A stretch of DNA of 64,000 bases from Candidatus Poribacteria bacterium (lineage in GTDB: Bacteria > Poribacteria > WGA-4E > GCA-2687025). The notes beneath the pieces were generated by a model. That model was not told the DNA's origin. It saw nothing but the letters and a program-made list of their open reading frames with translations, and made no database searches. Positions 45,573 to 55,018 of this stretch are shown here, piece by piece. The stretch covers positions 1-64,000 of the forward strand of contig BPJZ01000016.1 in NCBI GenBank assembly GCA_026004875.1, written 5' to 3'. The translations under genes and the position numbers were made by a program. Positions within the stretch are counted from its first letter, which is position 1. Each line of letters begins with the position of its first letter.

Positions 45573-46269
45573 GCAACCCCTCATGCTCCTCATCGGAAGC
45601 TTTTTATTCTTGATCCCAACGTTCAGCCACGCGGCGATAGCTGGACAGGGGATGACTTCGGCCCAGCTGCTCCGCGTTCTGGGGGTGATTGCGGCGGCTC
45701 TGGGCGTCGTGTTGCTGATTCTGGTCGAGTTCGTCTGGCGCGATCGCTTCTCAATTGGTGGGTACCACTGGTTGCTGTTTGCTGGACTCTTCCTGCTACC
45801 GGTGGTAGCTATTCTGGGAACAACGGCGACCGTCTTTGAAGAGACCAAAACCGTCGAGTCTTGTAACAGTTGCCACGTGATGGAGCCGTTCGTCAACGAC
45901 CTCAAGGACCCTCACAGCCCGACGCTCGCCGCCCGACACTATCGGAACAAATGGATCCCGGAGAACCAGTGCTACCACTGCCACACCACCTACGGGATCC
46001 ACGGGACATTGGCCGGTAAGCGGGACGGCTTCCGGCACTGGCTGCTCTACGTGACCGGGACCTATCAAGAGCCGGTCCAGTACAGCGGGAGCTACCCCAA
46101 TGAGAATTGCCTCGCCTGCCACTCCCAAACAAGCGTCTGGGAGGAGGTTCGAGCGCATCAGCTTCTCAAGGAGGACCTGACGAGCAACCGGGTAGGGTGT
46201 TACACCTGCCACGGGCCGGTTCATCCGGCGCCGCCTGAGCGAACGGCACTCCAAGGAGGGGAGGGATGA
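45562..46269 (+). CDS. napC: Membrane-anchored tetraheme cytochrome c (NapC/NrfH/NirT family-like)
   Basis: 235 residues. Three hydrophobic segments (LMLLIGSFLFLIPTFSHAA, LGVIAAALGVVLLILVEFVW, WLLFAGLFLLPVVAILGTTA) precede four heme sites: CNSCH, CYHCH, CLACH, CYTCH. NapC/NrfH proteins normally have one anchor, so the extra two are unusual. It would pass electrons from the quinol pool to NapA. The symbol rests on context. ATG 45562 lies within the end of napA. Confidence 0.85.
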   Translation: MKARQPLMLLIGSFLFLIPTFSHAAIAGQGMTSAQLLRVLGVIAAALGVVLLILVEFVWRDRFSIGGYHWLLFAGLFLLPVVAILGTTATVFEETKTVESCNSCHVMEPFVNDLKDPHSPTLAARHYRNKWIPENQCYHCHTTYGIHGTLAGKRDGFRHWLLYVTGTYQEPVQYSGSYPNENCLACHSQTSVWEEVRAHQLLKEDLTSNRVGCYTCHGPVHPAPPERTALQGGEG

Positions 46270-46484
46270 GCACACGGGTTCCCCCAGGCCAGAGCGGAAC
46301 GCTTCGCGCTGCAGTTCTCTGCGCCGTGGTTGGGCTGTTGCTTTCGGGAGTCTTTTTGATCGTCGGGTTTTCGCCGGCCAGCATCGGCTATGGGATGTTT
46401 TTAGGTGTCCCGCTGCTGCTGGCCGGAATGGCTCTTTATCTGATCGTCGTGATTCGCGACTTTCGGCGGCACGGGATTCTCTGA
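46266..46484 (+). CDS. Small two-helix membrane protein of the nitrate operon
   Basis: 72 residues; ATGA overlap with napC. Helices LRAAVLCAVVGLLLSGVFLI and YGMFLGVPLLLAGMALYLIV are followed by VIRDFRRHGIL. No motif is recognised. Position and coupling suggest a helper of the nitrate reductase, possibly a small anchor or assembly factor. Confidence 0.7.
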   Translation: MSTRVPPGQSGTLRAAVLCAVVGLLLSGVFLIVGFSPASIGYGMFLGVPLLLAGMALYLIVVIRDFRRHGIL

Positions 46485-46491
46485 AGCCGGT

Positions 46492-47127
46492 TCAGATCTC
46501 AAGGAGGCTGTCCAGCTGCGGCGCGATCAGCTCCGCCTCGTGGAGCATCTCCGGCGTGTTGACATTCATCGCGCGGCGCGGGTCGATTCCCCAGGAGAGC
46601 AGCTCCTCCCGCTCGACGATCCGGACGTCCTCGCACATGGAGAGGATCCGCAGCCGCAACTCACGCTCCCGGATCATCCACTCGAGGGTGCTAAGCGTCG
46701 CCTTCCGATAGAGGGCGCACAGCGGCTCCCAGCCGCGGACGCCGCTGACGGAGACCACCTTAGCATCGCCGAGCAGCTCGTAGAGCATCTCGACTAGCCT
46801 AACCGAAAGAAACGGCATGTCGGAGGCAAAGCAGGCGACCAGATCGTGCCGAGCCACCTTCAAAGCGGTCGCCACTCCGCCGATCGGCCCCAGGGCCGGC
46901 CAATGATCTGGAACGATCGGAACCTCGAGCGACTCCAGCGCCCCGCCGGTGCCATCGCCCACGAGAAACACGTCGTCAGAAACCGCCTGCGCCACGCGGA
47001 GAATCCGGTCAATAATCCGCTCCCCAGCGACGGGGAGCAGTGCCTTGGGTCGCCCCATCCGGGTGCTTCGCCCGCCGCAGAGAATCGCAACGCTCAACGG
47101 CAACCGGTCTGCCGATGGCTTGTTCAT
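46492..47127 (-). CDS. mobA: Molybdenum cofactor guanylyltransferase MobA
   Basis: 211 residues. The nucleotide-binding loop LCGGRSTRMGRPKALLPVAG, DHWPALGPIGGVATAL and FASDMPFLSVRLVEML are the MobA signature. It attaches GMP to molybdopterin to make the MGD cofactor that NapA-type enzymes require. It is convergent with the nitrate operon, 7 bases away, so the two units are adjacent but separately transcribed. Confidence 0.95.
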   Translation of the reverse strand: MNKPSADRLPLSVAILCGGRSTRMGRPKALLPVAGERIIDRILRVAQAVSDDVFLVGDGTGGALESLEVPIVPDHWPALGPIGGVATALKVARHDLVACFASDMPFLSVRLVEMLYELLGDAKVVSVSGVRGWEPLCALYRKATLSTLEWMIRERELRLRILSMCEDVRIVEREELLSWGIDPRRAMNVNTPEMLHEAELIAPQLDSLLEI

Positions 47128-47222
47128 CGTCCATCCTCATCCCGCGTCGTTGGAGTCGTAACGGAGCTCATTTTACAACGTATCTTTTCACAGCAAAAGG
47201 GAAAATTCCGCCGGACAGTCCC

Positions 47223-47555
47223 ATGTCGGAGCGATGGCTTTCGATCACCGAAGCGTTCCAAGAGGTGGAACGGCTCTACCAGCGCCACGGACGGCGGATC
47301 TCTCGCAAGACGATCAGCCGCTGGGCACAACGGGGCTGGGTCGTCGCCGAGCGCCGCGGAGCCCGATGGTATATCGAACCCCACTCGCTGCGCCAACGGG
47401 CCCTGGAGGAGCTCAATAAGCGATCCCCCCTGGCCGCCCCTTCCCCTGACCTCTCCGAGGACCAGCCGCTGACCGACCCGATCGAGCGGCTCCGTCGCAT
47501 CGTTGAGGCGATGAATGCCGAGTTCCTCCGTCGCATCGAGGAGGGCACCGACTAA
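47223..47555 (+). CDS. Small helix-turn-helix (MerR/excisionase-like) protein
   Basis: 110 residues. WLSITEAFQEVERLYQRHGR then ISRKTISRWAQRGWVVAERR GARWYIEPHSL resembles a MerR/excisionase-type HTH with a wing. A Pro/Asp-rich linker and a helical tail follow. No integrase or prophage is nearby, so an ordinary regulator is more likely than an excisionase. ATG 47223 has a weak ribosome-binding site. Low functional certainty. Confidence 0.6.
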   Translation: MSERWLSITEAFQEVERLYQRHGRRISRKTISRWAQRGWVVAERRGARWYIEPHSLRQRALEELNKRSPLAAPSPDLSEDQPLTDPIERLRRIVEAMNAEFLRRIEEGTD

Positions 47556-47600
47556 GCCACTTCCTGCCCCTGGGGCGATGTGTTTCCTCCCCATTCCGGC

Positions 47601-47606
47601 TATAAT
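47601..47606 (+). promoter_or_regulatory. -10-like element before the fucosidase
   Basis: Perfect TATAAT at 47601-47606, 76 bases before the fucosidase GTG. No clear -35 was found at 16-18 bases. Transcription for the four-gene carbohydrate cassette probably starts here. Confidence 0.45.
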
Positions 47607-47681
47607 GGAACCGCACCGAAAAAGACGAACGGATCCAAGAAGCGTTGGATCAGCTGGATCATAAGGTTCAGGAGTCGCTTC

Positions 47682-49037
47682 GTGCTGCCGAAACCCTCCC
47701 CCCAACAGGTCGCCTGGCAGGAGGCTGGCCTGGCTCTCTTTCTTCACTTTGGGATCAATACCTTCACCGACCGAGAATGGGGCGATGGTACCGAGGACCC
47801 CCGTCTCTTTGCTCCAACCGCTCTGGACGCCCGTCAGTGGGCCTCGGCGGCCAAGGCCTTGGGCTTCCGCTACCTGATTTTAACGGCCAAGCACCACGAT
47901 GGGTTCTGTCTTTGGCCCACCCAGCAGACGGAGCACAGCGTTCGACGCTCCGAATGGAAGGGCGGAACGGGCGACGTGGTCGCCGAAGTGGCCGAGGCCT
48001 GCGCGGAGCTTGGCTTAAAGTTTGGCTTTTACCTCTCCCCCTGGGACCGTCACGAGCCTACCTACGGCGACTCGCCAGCGTATAACGCCTTCTTCCGGCG
48101 GCAGCTTGAGGAGCTGTGCACCGGATACGGCCCGATCCACGAGGTCTGGTTTGACGGCGCCTGCGGAGAGGGCCCCAACGGACGCCGACAGGAGTACGAC
48201 TGGCAGAGCTACTATGCCGTCGTCCGCGAACATCAGCCGGACGCTCTGATCGCCATCTGCGGGCCGGACATCCGTTGGGTGGGCAATGAAGAAGGGGTTG
48301 CCGACGAAACCAACTGGAGCGTCCAGGAGCCGCACCCGACCTTTCACGCCGGAAGACGAGGGCCGGTCTGGTGGCCGGCAGAGTGCGACGTCTCTATTCG
48401 TCCGGGGTGGTTCTACCACGCTCACGAGGACGGTCGGATCAAGTCCTTGGGACACCTGTTGGACATCTATTACAAATCGGTCGGCAGGAACGCGGTGCTT
48501 TTGCTGAACGTCCCGCCCAATCGGGAGGGACGACTTCCCGACCCGGACCTGGAGCGGCTCACCGCCTGGAAGGAAGCTCTAGCAGGAACCTTTCAGCAGG
48601 ACCTCGCGGCGGGCTGTCCCGTCTTGAGTCCGCACACGCGTTCGGGCTACTACCCGGAGGCCGTCACCGACGGCGAACCGAACACCTGTTGGGCGCCGGA
48701 GATCGGCGTTGCAACCCCCACCCTAGAGGTGAACCTACGCGAGCCAAAAACCTTCAACCGCTCTCTGGTTCAGGAGTTCTCCCCCGAAGGACAGCACGTC
48801 GAAGAGTACGTTCTGGAGGCGATGCAGGGCGGACAATGGGTGCCTTTTGCCCGAGGAACGACGATCGGCCACCGAAAGCTTGACCGCTTCCCCCAGGTGC
48901 GGACCGACCGGGTCCGGCTGCGCATCTTAAAGGCACGGGACTACCCCCGCATCCGACGAATCGGACTGTTCCAAGCCTCGGAAGCCGAAGAGCAGGCTAC
49001 GGCCGAATTCCAGCAGGCCGGGGAGGAGCACCGGTGA
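47682..49037 (+). CDS. Alpha-L-fucosidase (GH29) with C-terminal discoidin-like domain
   Basis: 451 residues, GTG 47682 with AGGAG eight bases before. The GH29 core has AGLALFLHFGINTFTDREWG, KALGFRYLILTAKHHDGFCL, FGFYLSPWDRHEP, and EVWFDGACGEGP with the catalytic nucleophile Asp in WFDG. A C-terminal F5/8-type C-like domain follows (AVTDGEPNTCWAPE). No signal peptide is evident, so it may act in the cytoplasm on imported fucosides. The acid/base is not identifiable by eye. Its stop overlaps the next start as GTGA. Confidence 0.9.
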   Translation: MLPKPSPQQVAWQEAGLALFLHFGINTFTDREWGDGTEDPRLFAPTALDARQWASAAKALGFRYLILTAKHHDGFCLWPTQQTEHSVRRSEWKGGTGDVVAEVAEACAELGLKFGFYLSPWDRHEPTYGDSPAYNAFFRRQLEELCTGYGPIHEVWFDGACGEGPNGRRQEYDWQSYYAVVREHQPDALIAICGPDIRWVGNEEGVADETNWSVQEPHPTFHAGRRGPVWWPAECDVSIRPGWFYHAHEDGRIKSLGHLLDIYYKSVGRNAVLLLNVPPNREGRLPDPDLERLTAWKEALAGTFQQDLAAGCPVLSPHTRSGYYPEAVTDGEPNTCWAPEIGVATPTLEVNLREPKTFNRSLVQEFSPEGQHVEEYVLEAMQGGQWVPFARGTTIGHRKLDRFPQVRTDRVRLRILKARDYPRIRRIGLFQASEAEEQATAEFQQAGEEHR

Positions 49038-49783
49038 GTCGTCGCGTGATCGCTCTCCGCAACGGCTCCTGTGCCGTGGCTGGAAACCACGTCTTCCAAG
49101 GAGGCGACCCGAACGTTCTTTACGAGTTTCCGTTGATCGTTTGGCTGGTCGAAGGTGGAGAAGAAGGCCCCGTGCTGGTGGACGCCGGCTTGGGCCATGT
49201 TGAGGAGATGAACGCCGGCGCGGCTCACGTGCTGGCGCGACCAATCGTTCAGCAACCCGAGGAGCAGATGACAGCGCAGCTGGCGCGGTGGGGGTACACC
49301 CCCCAAGAGATCAGAGCGGTGATCCTGACCCATCTCCACTTTGATCATGTGGACCTGCTCGATCTCTATTCCAGCGCGCAGATCTTCGTCTCCCGGAAAG
49401 GCTTGGAGGCGGCAACTCGATTTCCCAACTGGATGGGGAGTTGGGCGCCTCATAAGACGCTGAAGCTGCTTGTTCAGGAGGCCGCCGATCGCACCGTTCC
49501 TGTTGACGATGCAGAAATCTTGCCGGGGATTCGAGTCTTCTGGATCGGCGGCCACACCGCATGCAGCCAATGTGTCGTGGTGGAGACCGATGCAGGTCCG
49601 GCGCTCCTGGCCGGGGATGCGATCTTCCGACGGGAGAACCTTTCCCGGAACTCCCCGATCGGAATCGCCGACGATCCAGCTCAGGCGCGGACGGCCCTGG
49701 AGGTCCTCCGGGCGTTTCCCGGCCCGATCTTCCCCAGCCACGACCCGGTGATCTTTGAGGCCTACGGAGGAACCTTTCCGTGA
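49034..49783 (+). CDS. Metallo-beta-lactamase-fold hydrolase 1 (lactonase-like)
   Basis: 249 residues. The two-zinc motif THLHFDHVDLLD, the following His in IGGHTACSQC, the bridging Asp in LAGDAIF and the last His in PSHDP match the N-acyl-homoserine-lactonase (AiiA) branch of the fold. Start is GTG 49034, overlapping the fucosidase stop. Given the neighbours, a sugar lactone is as likely a substrate as an AHL. Confidence 0.85.
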   Translation: MSRRVIALRNGSCAVAGNHVFQGGDPNVLYEFPLIVWLVEGGEEGPVLVDAGLGHVEEMNAGAAHVLARPIVQQPEEQMTAQLARWGYTPQEIRAVILTHLHFDHVDLLDLYSSAQIFVSRKGLEAATRFPNWMGSWAPHKTLKLLVQEAADRTVPVDDAEILPGIRVFWIGGHTACSQCVVVETDAGPALLAGDAIFRRENLSRNSPIGIADDPAQARTALEVLRAFPGPIFPSHDPVIFEAYGGTFP

Positions 49784-50503
49784 CCTACAGGATTCGCATC
49801 TTGAAGGTGGGCGAGTGCGACGTTCGGGATGACATCACCTTTGCCGACGGGGGAGAAGACAACCCGCCGGTTTTACCTCTACATCTGGGCGCTTTACGGC
49901 CCGGAGGGGATCTTCTTGATCGACACCGGCCCCAAGGACCTGGAGACGTTCAACCGAAGCGTGGCCGCGTACATCCCCGGAGGGATTCGGCAGCGAGAAG
50001 AGGAACGAACGCCGGAAGCACTTCGTCGTGCGGGGATCGCTCCGGAAGAAGTCCTGGCGGTGATCGTTACTCATCTGCATCCTGATCACTATGAGTACTT
50101 TGACCTCTTCCCCCGGGCAGCGTTGGTTGTCAATCGGCGCGGATTTCTCCACGGACTGCTGAGCATCCGTCGGAACGTGATGCAAGCCCTCGCGGCCCGC
50201 TGGCCGGAGAGTCTTCGGCTGGTGGAAGATGAAGAGGTCTTCCCTGGAATCCGTACCTTCTGGCTAGGCGTGCACTCCGAATGCAGCCAGGCGATCGTCG
50301 TTCAAACGCAGGAGGGCCGAGTCGTCTTCACCGGCGACGTGGCCTACCTGTACTGCAATTTGGAGGAGAACCGCCCGATCGGTTGGGCCGACCCTAAAGC
50401 CTGTTTGGAGGCCTACGCTCGGCTTCGCGCAGCTGGCGAGGTGCTCGTTCCGGCCCACGACCCGGAGCTGTTGCAGCGATTCCCTTCCGGCTGGATCGGA
50501 TGA
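49780..50503 (+). CDS. Metallo-beta-lactamase-fold hydrolase 2 (lactonase-like; one frameshift)
   Basis: About 240 residues. THLHPDHYEYFD (HxHxDH), GVHSECSQ, TGDVAYL and PAHDPE supply the same metal ligands as in the gene before, so the two are paralogues. The indel is near 49862, between FADGGEDNP and RRFYLYIWALYGPEG. GTG 49780 overlaps the preceding stop by GTGA. A duplication within an operon suggests different substrates or a heterodimer. Confidence 0.82.
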
Positions 50504-50562
50504 AGGGGGAAGCCGTTCGCCCCGACCCCAAAGGCAACGACCGATCAAGAGGAGCGTCAACG

Positions 50563-51639
50563 ATGATTGCGTTAAACATCGGCCCTGAACAGTATCGGCC
50601 TCGCCCGCCGGAGAAAAAGGACTACGCGATCGGAATCATCGGCTGCGGCGGCATCGTCCAGGGGGCACACCTGCCGGCGTACCGGAACTTTGGCTATCGG
50701 GTGGTGGCCGCCTGCGATCTGTTGGAAGAGAACCTCAGACGGGTTCAGGAGCGGTTTGGGGTTCCCTGGGTGACCACAAGCCTGGACGAGTTTCTTGACC
50801 ACCCGGAGGTGGAGATCATTGACCTGGCCGTTCACGGCTATCAGCGCCGTCCAATCATCGAGCAGATCTGCCAGCATCGCCCGCCGAAGCTAAAGGGTAT
50901 CCTCAGCCAGAAGCCCTTCGCGATGAACTGGGAGGACGCCGTCGCGATGGTGGAGGCCTGCGAACGGGCCGGAATCCCGCTGATGGTCAACCAGCAGGCC
51001 CGTTGGGCTCCGGCCCACCGGTTCCTTAAAGCTGGTGATCGAATCCGGCGTCCTGGGGCACGTGTACGCGGTGACCCACTTTCACCGCTCGTTTCAGGAC
51101 GAGCCCGGCTCCTGGTTCGTCCGACTAGAAAACTTCAACATCGTGGACCACGGAATTCACTACCTCGACCTGTGCCGTTACTTCATCGGCAAGGAGCCGG
51201 TTCGGGTCAAAGCGACCGCAACGATGCAGCCGGGTCAGGCCGCCGTCTCGCCGATGTGCCACACGATCCTCTTGGAGTTCGCTCCCCGAGGCGATGGTGA
51301 CGGCGGTGAGCCACTTCAACAACATCGTCCGCTCCCCCCGACTGCACCGGTACGAGTGGTTCGTGGACGGCACCGAGGGAAAGCGCGGTGGTCTCGCATT
51401 CGGAGGCGCAGATCTCACTCAAATCCCAACCGGATGAGGTTCTGAGCGTTCGGATTCACGGGCAATGGTTCCCGGACGCCTTCGGCGGCTCGATGGGCGA
51501 GTTGATGGCCGCACTGAGCGCAGGCCGGGAACCGCAGACCAGTGGTCGGGACAACTTGAAATCCATCCGGATCGCTTATGCGGCGGTTAAAAGCGCCCAG
51601 GAGGGGATTACCGCCTCGCTAGACGACTGGCCCGTTTGA
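50563..51639 (+). CDS. Gfo/Idh/MocA-family oxidoreductase (frameshifted)
   Basis: About 358 residues. The NAD(P)-binding loop is YAIGIIGCGGIVQGAHLPAY, the dinucleotide-domain end GILSQKPFAMNWEDAVAMVE carries the EKP-like motif (here QKP, Glu replaced by Gln), and the C-terminal domain has FNIVDHGIHYLDLCRYFIG. Indels occur near 51030, 51290 and 51390. ATG 50563 follows AAGAGGAG; an ATG at 50500 overlaps the upstream stop and is an alternative. It probably oxidises a sugar or inositol-like compound. Confidence 0.85.
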
Positions 51640-51705
51640 CAGGCGAAGTCTTCGAAGCCCAAGATGGAAGAGACCTAAACGAAGGCCCCCGAGAGACCGT
51701 TCCAC

Positions 51706-51731
51706 GACATCCCGCCTCTATACGGGATGTC
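51706..51731. other. Perfect 9-bp hairpin between the carbohydrate cassette and FkbM genes
   Basis: GACATCCCG (51706-51714) and CGGGATGTC (51723-51731) are exact inverted repeats around CCTCTATA, with no T-run. It immediately precedes a promoter. It could end the upstream transcript or act as an operator. Confidence 0.5.
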
Positions 51732-51760
51732 TTGCACCGTCGGAGGAGTCGGCGTAGAAT
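51732..51760 (+). promoter_or_regulatory. Sigma-70-type promoter for the FkbM cluster
   Basis: TTGCAC (51732-51737), 17-base spacer, TAGAAT (51755-51760). It lies about 46 bases before the first FkbM start. The hairpin above directly abuts the -35 box. Confidence 0.6.
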
Positions 51761-51805
51761 GCCCAGCGATCTTCAAGACAGCGAGCCGACCGGGATCGAT
51801 TGCTC

Positions 51806-52866
51806 ATGAACGCCTCACGCCTCGACCTCCTCTGCGTTCTCCTCGTGAAACAGGACCAGCAGCTCATCGGGCTTTGTCCACGCCAGTCGAGCGAACTGCC
51901 CCGTGAGGAGGAGATGCCGCTCCTGGAGGTGGAAACTCCGTTTGGATTTCGAATTCGGGGCCCCCTGTGGAACTACAACATGTCCCGGCTGTTTCTCAGT
52001 GGCCATCACGACGCACCCTACGAACCGGCCACCTGTTTTCTTGTGCTCTTGATGGCCTACTTTGGCGGCACCTTCTTGGACATCGGGGCTCATCTGGGCT
52101 ACTTTTCGCTACTGGCGGCCCGGAACAGTTCTGAGCCACTGACGGTTCACGCCTTTGAGCCGGCGACGTTCTACTACCGGCTTCTTGGCGAGAACGTCCG
52201 TCTCAACGGACTGATCGGAACCATCCACGTTCATCGGGTTGCACTGAGCGACCACAGCGGAGAGGCACCCCTCTACCTGGAGGGCGGAATGACCTCGCTG
52301 GACGCGACGTGGGCGCCGCAGCGCCTCCAGAAAGAGTCCCCTGCTGGAGAAGAGCGAGTTCCCTTGGCCCGACTGGACGACCTCTTCTCCCCCGCCGCGC
52401 TTACCGGACCGATCACGGCCAAGATAGACGTGGAAGGCCACGAGTTAGCAGTGCTGCGCGGCGGCGAAGAGCTCTTCTCGTCCCCAAAGTGCTCGCTCTG
52501 ATCGTCGAGTGCGATTGGGAAGACGAAGAGAGAAGAACTAAAATGCTAGCAGAGCTGAAGCGGTTGGGGTTTCGAACCTATGGAGTGTGTGCGTTCTTTC
52601 CCGACGCCGATCTGCCGGAGACGCTCCGCCCCCTTCTCTGGTTGCCAGAGGTGATTCAACGCACCGGAAAGACCGCTCACAACTGGTTTGCCCTCCGGGA
52701 AGACCATCCACAAGCTCAAGAACTGATCGAGCTCTTGAGCCTCTACGAGCGGTATGGAACCACGCGATACCTGAACGCCGAGGAGTTCTCCCGCTATTTG
52801 GTCCGCGTTTACCAGGAGTCCCAAAGGGTACGGAGCCAGCTAGCTACGCGAGGGAACACGTCATGA
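51806..52866 (+). CDS. FkbM-family methyltransferase 1 (one frameshift)
   Basis: About 353 residues. [20 protein letters not shown] is the SAM-binding motif I (D-I-G-A-x-x-G), VHAFEPATFYYRLLGENVRL is motif II, and [20 protein letters not shown] is the FkbM signature KIDVEGHE. The indel near 52485 joins LFSSPK to VLALIVECDWEDEE. ATG 51806 has a weak ribosome-binding site. It is the first of three paralogues and ends with an ATGA overlap. FkbM enzymes methylate hydroxyls of sugars or natural products. Confidence 0.88.
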
Positions 52867-53982
52867 ACGATCCGGAGCGAATCGGCGGCCTCCTTTTTCT
52901 CCGGGAGCTGGACAACCGGTGGTTCCAGGTTTATCGCTCGTTTCTCTCCCTGCCGGTGGAGGAGCAGCCGATCGTTGAAGTGCAGTCCGAACTCGGGTTC
53001 CGGATGCGCGGTCCCATCGCCAACGACGTGGTGCGCCACTTTCTTCACCGGACCGACTCGGAGAGCCCCTACGAGTACCCGATTCTTTTCCTTCTGCTAG
53101 TGCTGACTTATGACGGCGGTACCTTCTTGGACATCGGCGCCAACCTGGGGTACCACAGCCTGGCGGTGCTCAAGAACGGCCCTCCCACGCTGCACGCTTA
53201 TGCTTTTGAGCCGCTCCCGTACTTCTACCGGCTTCTTTGCGCAAACATCGAGCTGAACGGGCTCAAGGGACGAATAACGCCCCATCCGGTCGCCGTCAGC
53301 GACCGCGCAGGGGAGGCGGACCTGCACCTTCTGGGAACGGCCAGCTCCTTGGAAGTCAGGGTGGTCTGAAACGATCTTCGGTGCGTCAACAACAGCGCGC
53401 ATTCGAGTCCCCACGCGTCCCCTGGACGCGCTGTTTCGCGCCGAGGAGCTCGCCGAGCCGGTCATCGTGAAGATTGACGTCGAAGGCCACGAGATGGCCG
53501 TCCTGGAAGGCGGAGAGCAACTGTTTCAGTCGCCTAGAACGGCTGCCGTCGTCTTCGAGTCAGATCCCCGATATGGGAACCCCGAGCGTGCTCTTGAATG
53601 GTTTTCGAAACGGAACTTTGAGATCTACGGGATCGCCCCTGGAATGAGAGGGCGAAGCTTTCCTCTTCTCAGCGCGTGCTGCTGCGCCCCCTCCCCCAGC
53701 TTATCGAGGTAGGGAACGGACCAATTCCTGGATCGCAGCGCGTCCAGACAACCCCTTCACTCCGTAAGGCCTGGATCGACTGCCCCTTTATTACCCTATC
53801 TTGCAACGCGGTGGATGACCAACGAGGAGCTGATCCGCTATGCGCTTCGGACCCGGAAACGGAGTCAGGAGATTGCCCGAATCGCCCGCGATTCCGGCAT
53901 CGTTCGCCCATCTCCCGGCTTAGAGCAAGACCCCCGTTCTCAGGAGACGCCTCGAGACGATGGCAAAGGCGACGCGAGTTGA
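52863..53982 (+). CDS. FkbM-family methyltransferase 2 (several frameshifts)
   Basis: About 373 residues after repair. [40 protein letters not shown] and [20 protein letters not shown] correspond to the same motifs. Indels occur near 53350, 53690, 53755 and 53800, so the tail (NSWIAARPDNPFTP, then EELIRYALRTRKRSQEIARI) is assembled from three frames and is less certain. It overlaps both neighbours: ATGA at the start and 23 bases at the end. Confidence 0.75.
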
Positions 53983-55018
53983 GCTTCTCAAGTACCTCTT
54001 CGCGCTAGATGAAGGTGCCAAACGAGTCCTAGGGGTCTACTTTCGGATTCCTGAGGAGGAGCACCCGATTGTAGAGGTGCCGACCGCCTTCAACTTTCGC
54101 CTACGCGGTCCAGTCTCCAACGAGACGCTTATCTGGATGATCCGGGAGGTGGGCGACGCCAGCCCCTTCGAGATGGCCACGCTCTTTCTGGTGTTGCTGG
54201 CCACCCACCAAGGCGGCACCTTTCTGGACATCGGCGCGCATCTAGGGTACTTCTCCCTGGCCGCCGCCTGTAACACTTCTGCTCCGCTGGAGGTGCACGC
54301 TTTTGAGCCGGTCCGGTTTTACAACCGATTGCTCCGGGAAAACATCGCGCTGAACCGACAGCAAAGGCGGATCACTCCCTACCCGTTTGCGCTGAGCAAC
54401 GCCGACGGCGAGGCCACCATTCGCGTGCACGGACCGTACAGCACGATGGAGGAGGGATGGTTAGAGACGTTCGAACGGGCCGAAGAGGGCCAGGAGAGAA
54501 TTACTACTCGCCGACTGGACACTCTCTTTGCTGGCCGCGAGCTGCAATCTCCCGTCGTCGTCAAAATTGACGTGGAGGGACACGAGGCGGCCGTTCTAGA
54601 GGGAGGAGTGCGCTTTTTCACCACGCAGCAGGTCGGAGCGGTGTTCATCGAAGCCGACGCGGAGCGCACCCCCCGTGCTCAGTCCGCTCTAGATCGCCTT
54701 GAGGAGTGGGGATTTGAACTTTACGCAATTGCGCCCTCAGTCTCACAGATGGGGCTGATCTCCCCGGTTCACCGGCTGCCGATCCTGCCTCGCTCGTACG
54801 TCTCAGTGCTCCAAGGCCAAGCCAGCAACTGGCTGGCGATTCACCCGGAGCACTCCCCCTTTGAGAGCCTGGAAGAGATCCATCTCCTCTATCCGCTCTT
54901 CATCTCAACCCGATTTATGGACGACGAAGAGCTGCTTCGGCTTTCTGTGCACGTTCGGGAATCGCTCCTGAAACTCCGCCGACAGGTTACCGGAAGCGGA
55001 ACGCGCGAGAAGCACTAA
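53960..55018 (+). CDS. FkbM-family methyltransferase 3
   Basis: Intact, 352 residues. [40 protein letters not shown] and [20 protein letters not shown] are the diagnostic motifs. The N-terminal helper region ([20 protein letters not shown]) is shared by all three paralogues. Its stop interlocks with the convergent cysK stop (CTAA, 55015-55018). Confidence 0.9.
   Translation: MAKATRVELLKYLFALDEGAKRVLGVYFRIPEEEHPIVEVPTAFNFRLRGPVSNETLIWMIREVGDASPFEMATLFLVLLATHQGGTFLDIGAHLGYFSLAAACNTSAPLEVHAFEPVRFYNRLLRENIALNRQQRRITPYPFALSNADGEATIRVHGPYSTMEEGWLETFERAEEGQERITTRRLDTLFAGRELQSPVVVKIDVEGHEAAVLEGGVRFFTTQQVGAVFIEADAERTPRAQSALDRLEEWGFELYAIAPSVSQMGLISPVHRLPILPRSYVSVLQGQASNWLAIHPEHSPFESLEEIHLLYPLFISTRFMDDEELLRLSVHVRESLLKLRRQVTGSGTREKH

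Noticed and set aside
47223-47555. Phage or plasmid excisionase
   Set aside because: Only an HTH is seen; no integrase, attachment repeats or phage genes are near.
49034-50503. Quorum-quenching AHL lactonases
   Set aside because: The motifs fit the AHL lactonase branch, but no LuxI/LuxR-type gene is present and the operon is carbohydrate-related; kept as lactonase-like only.
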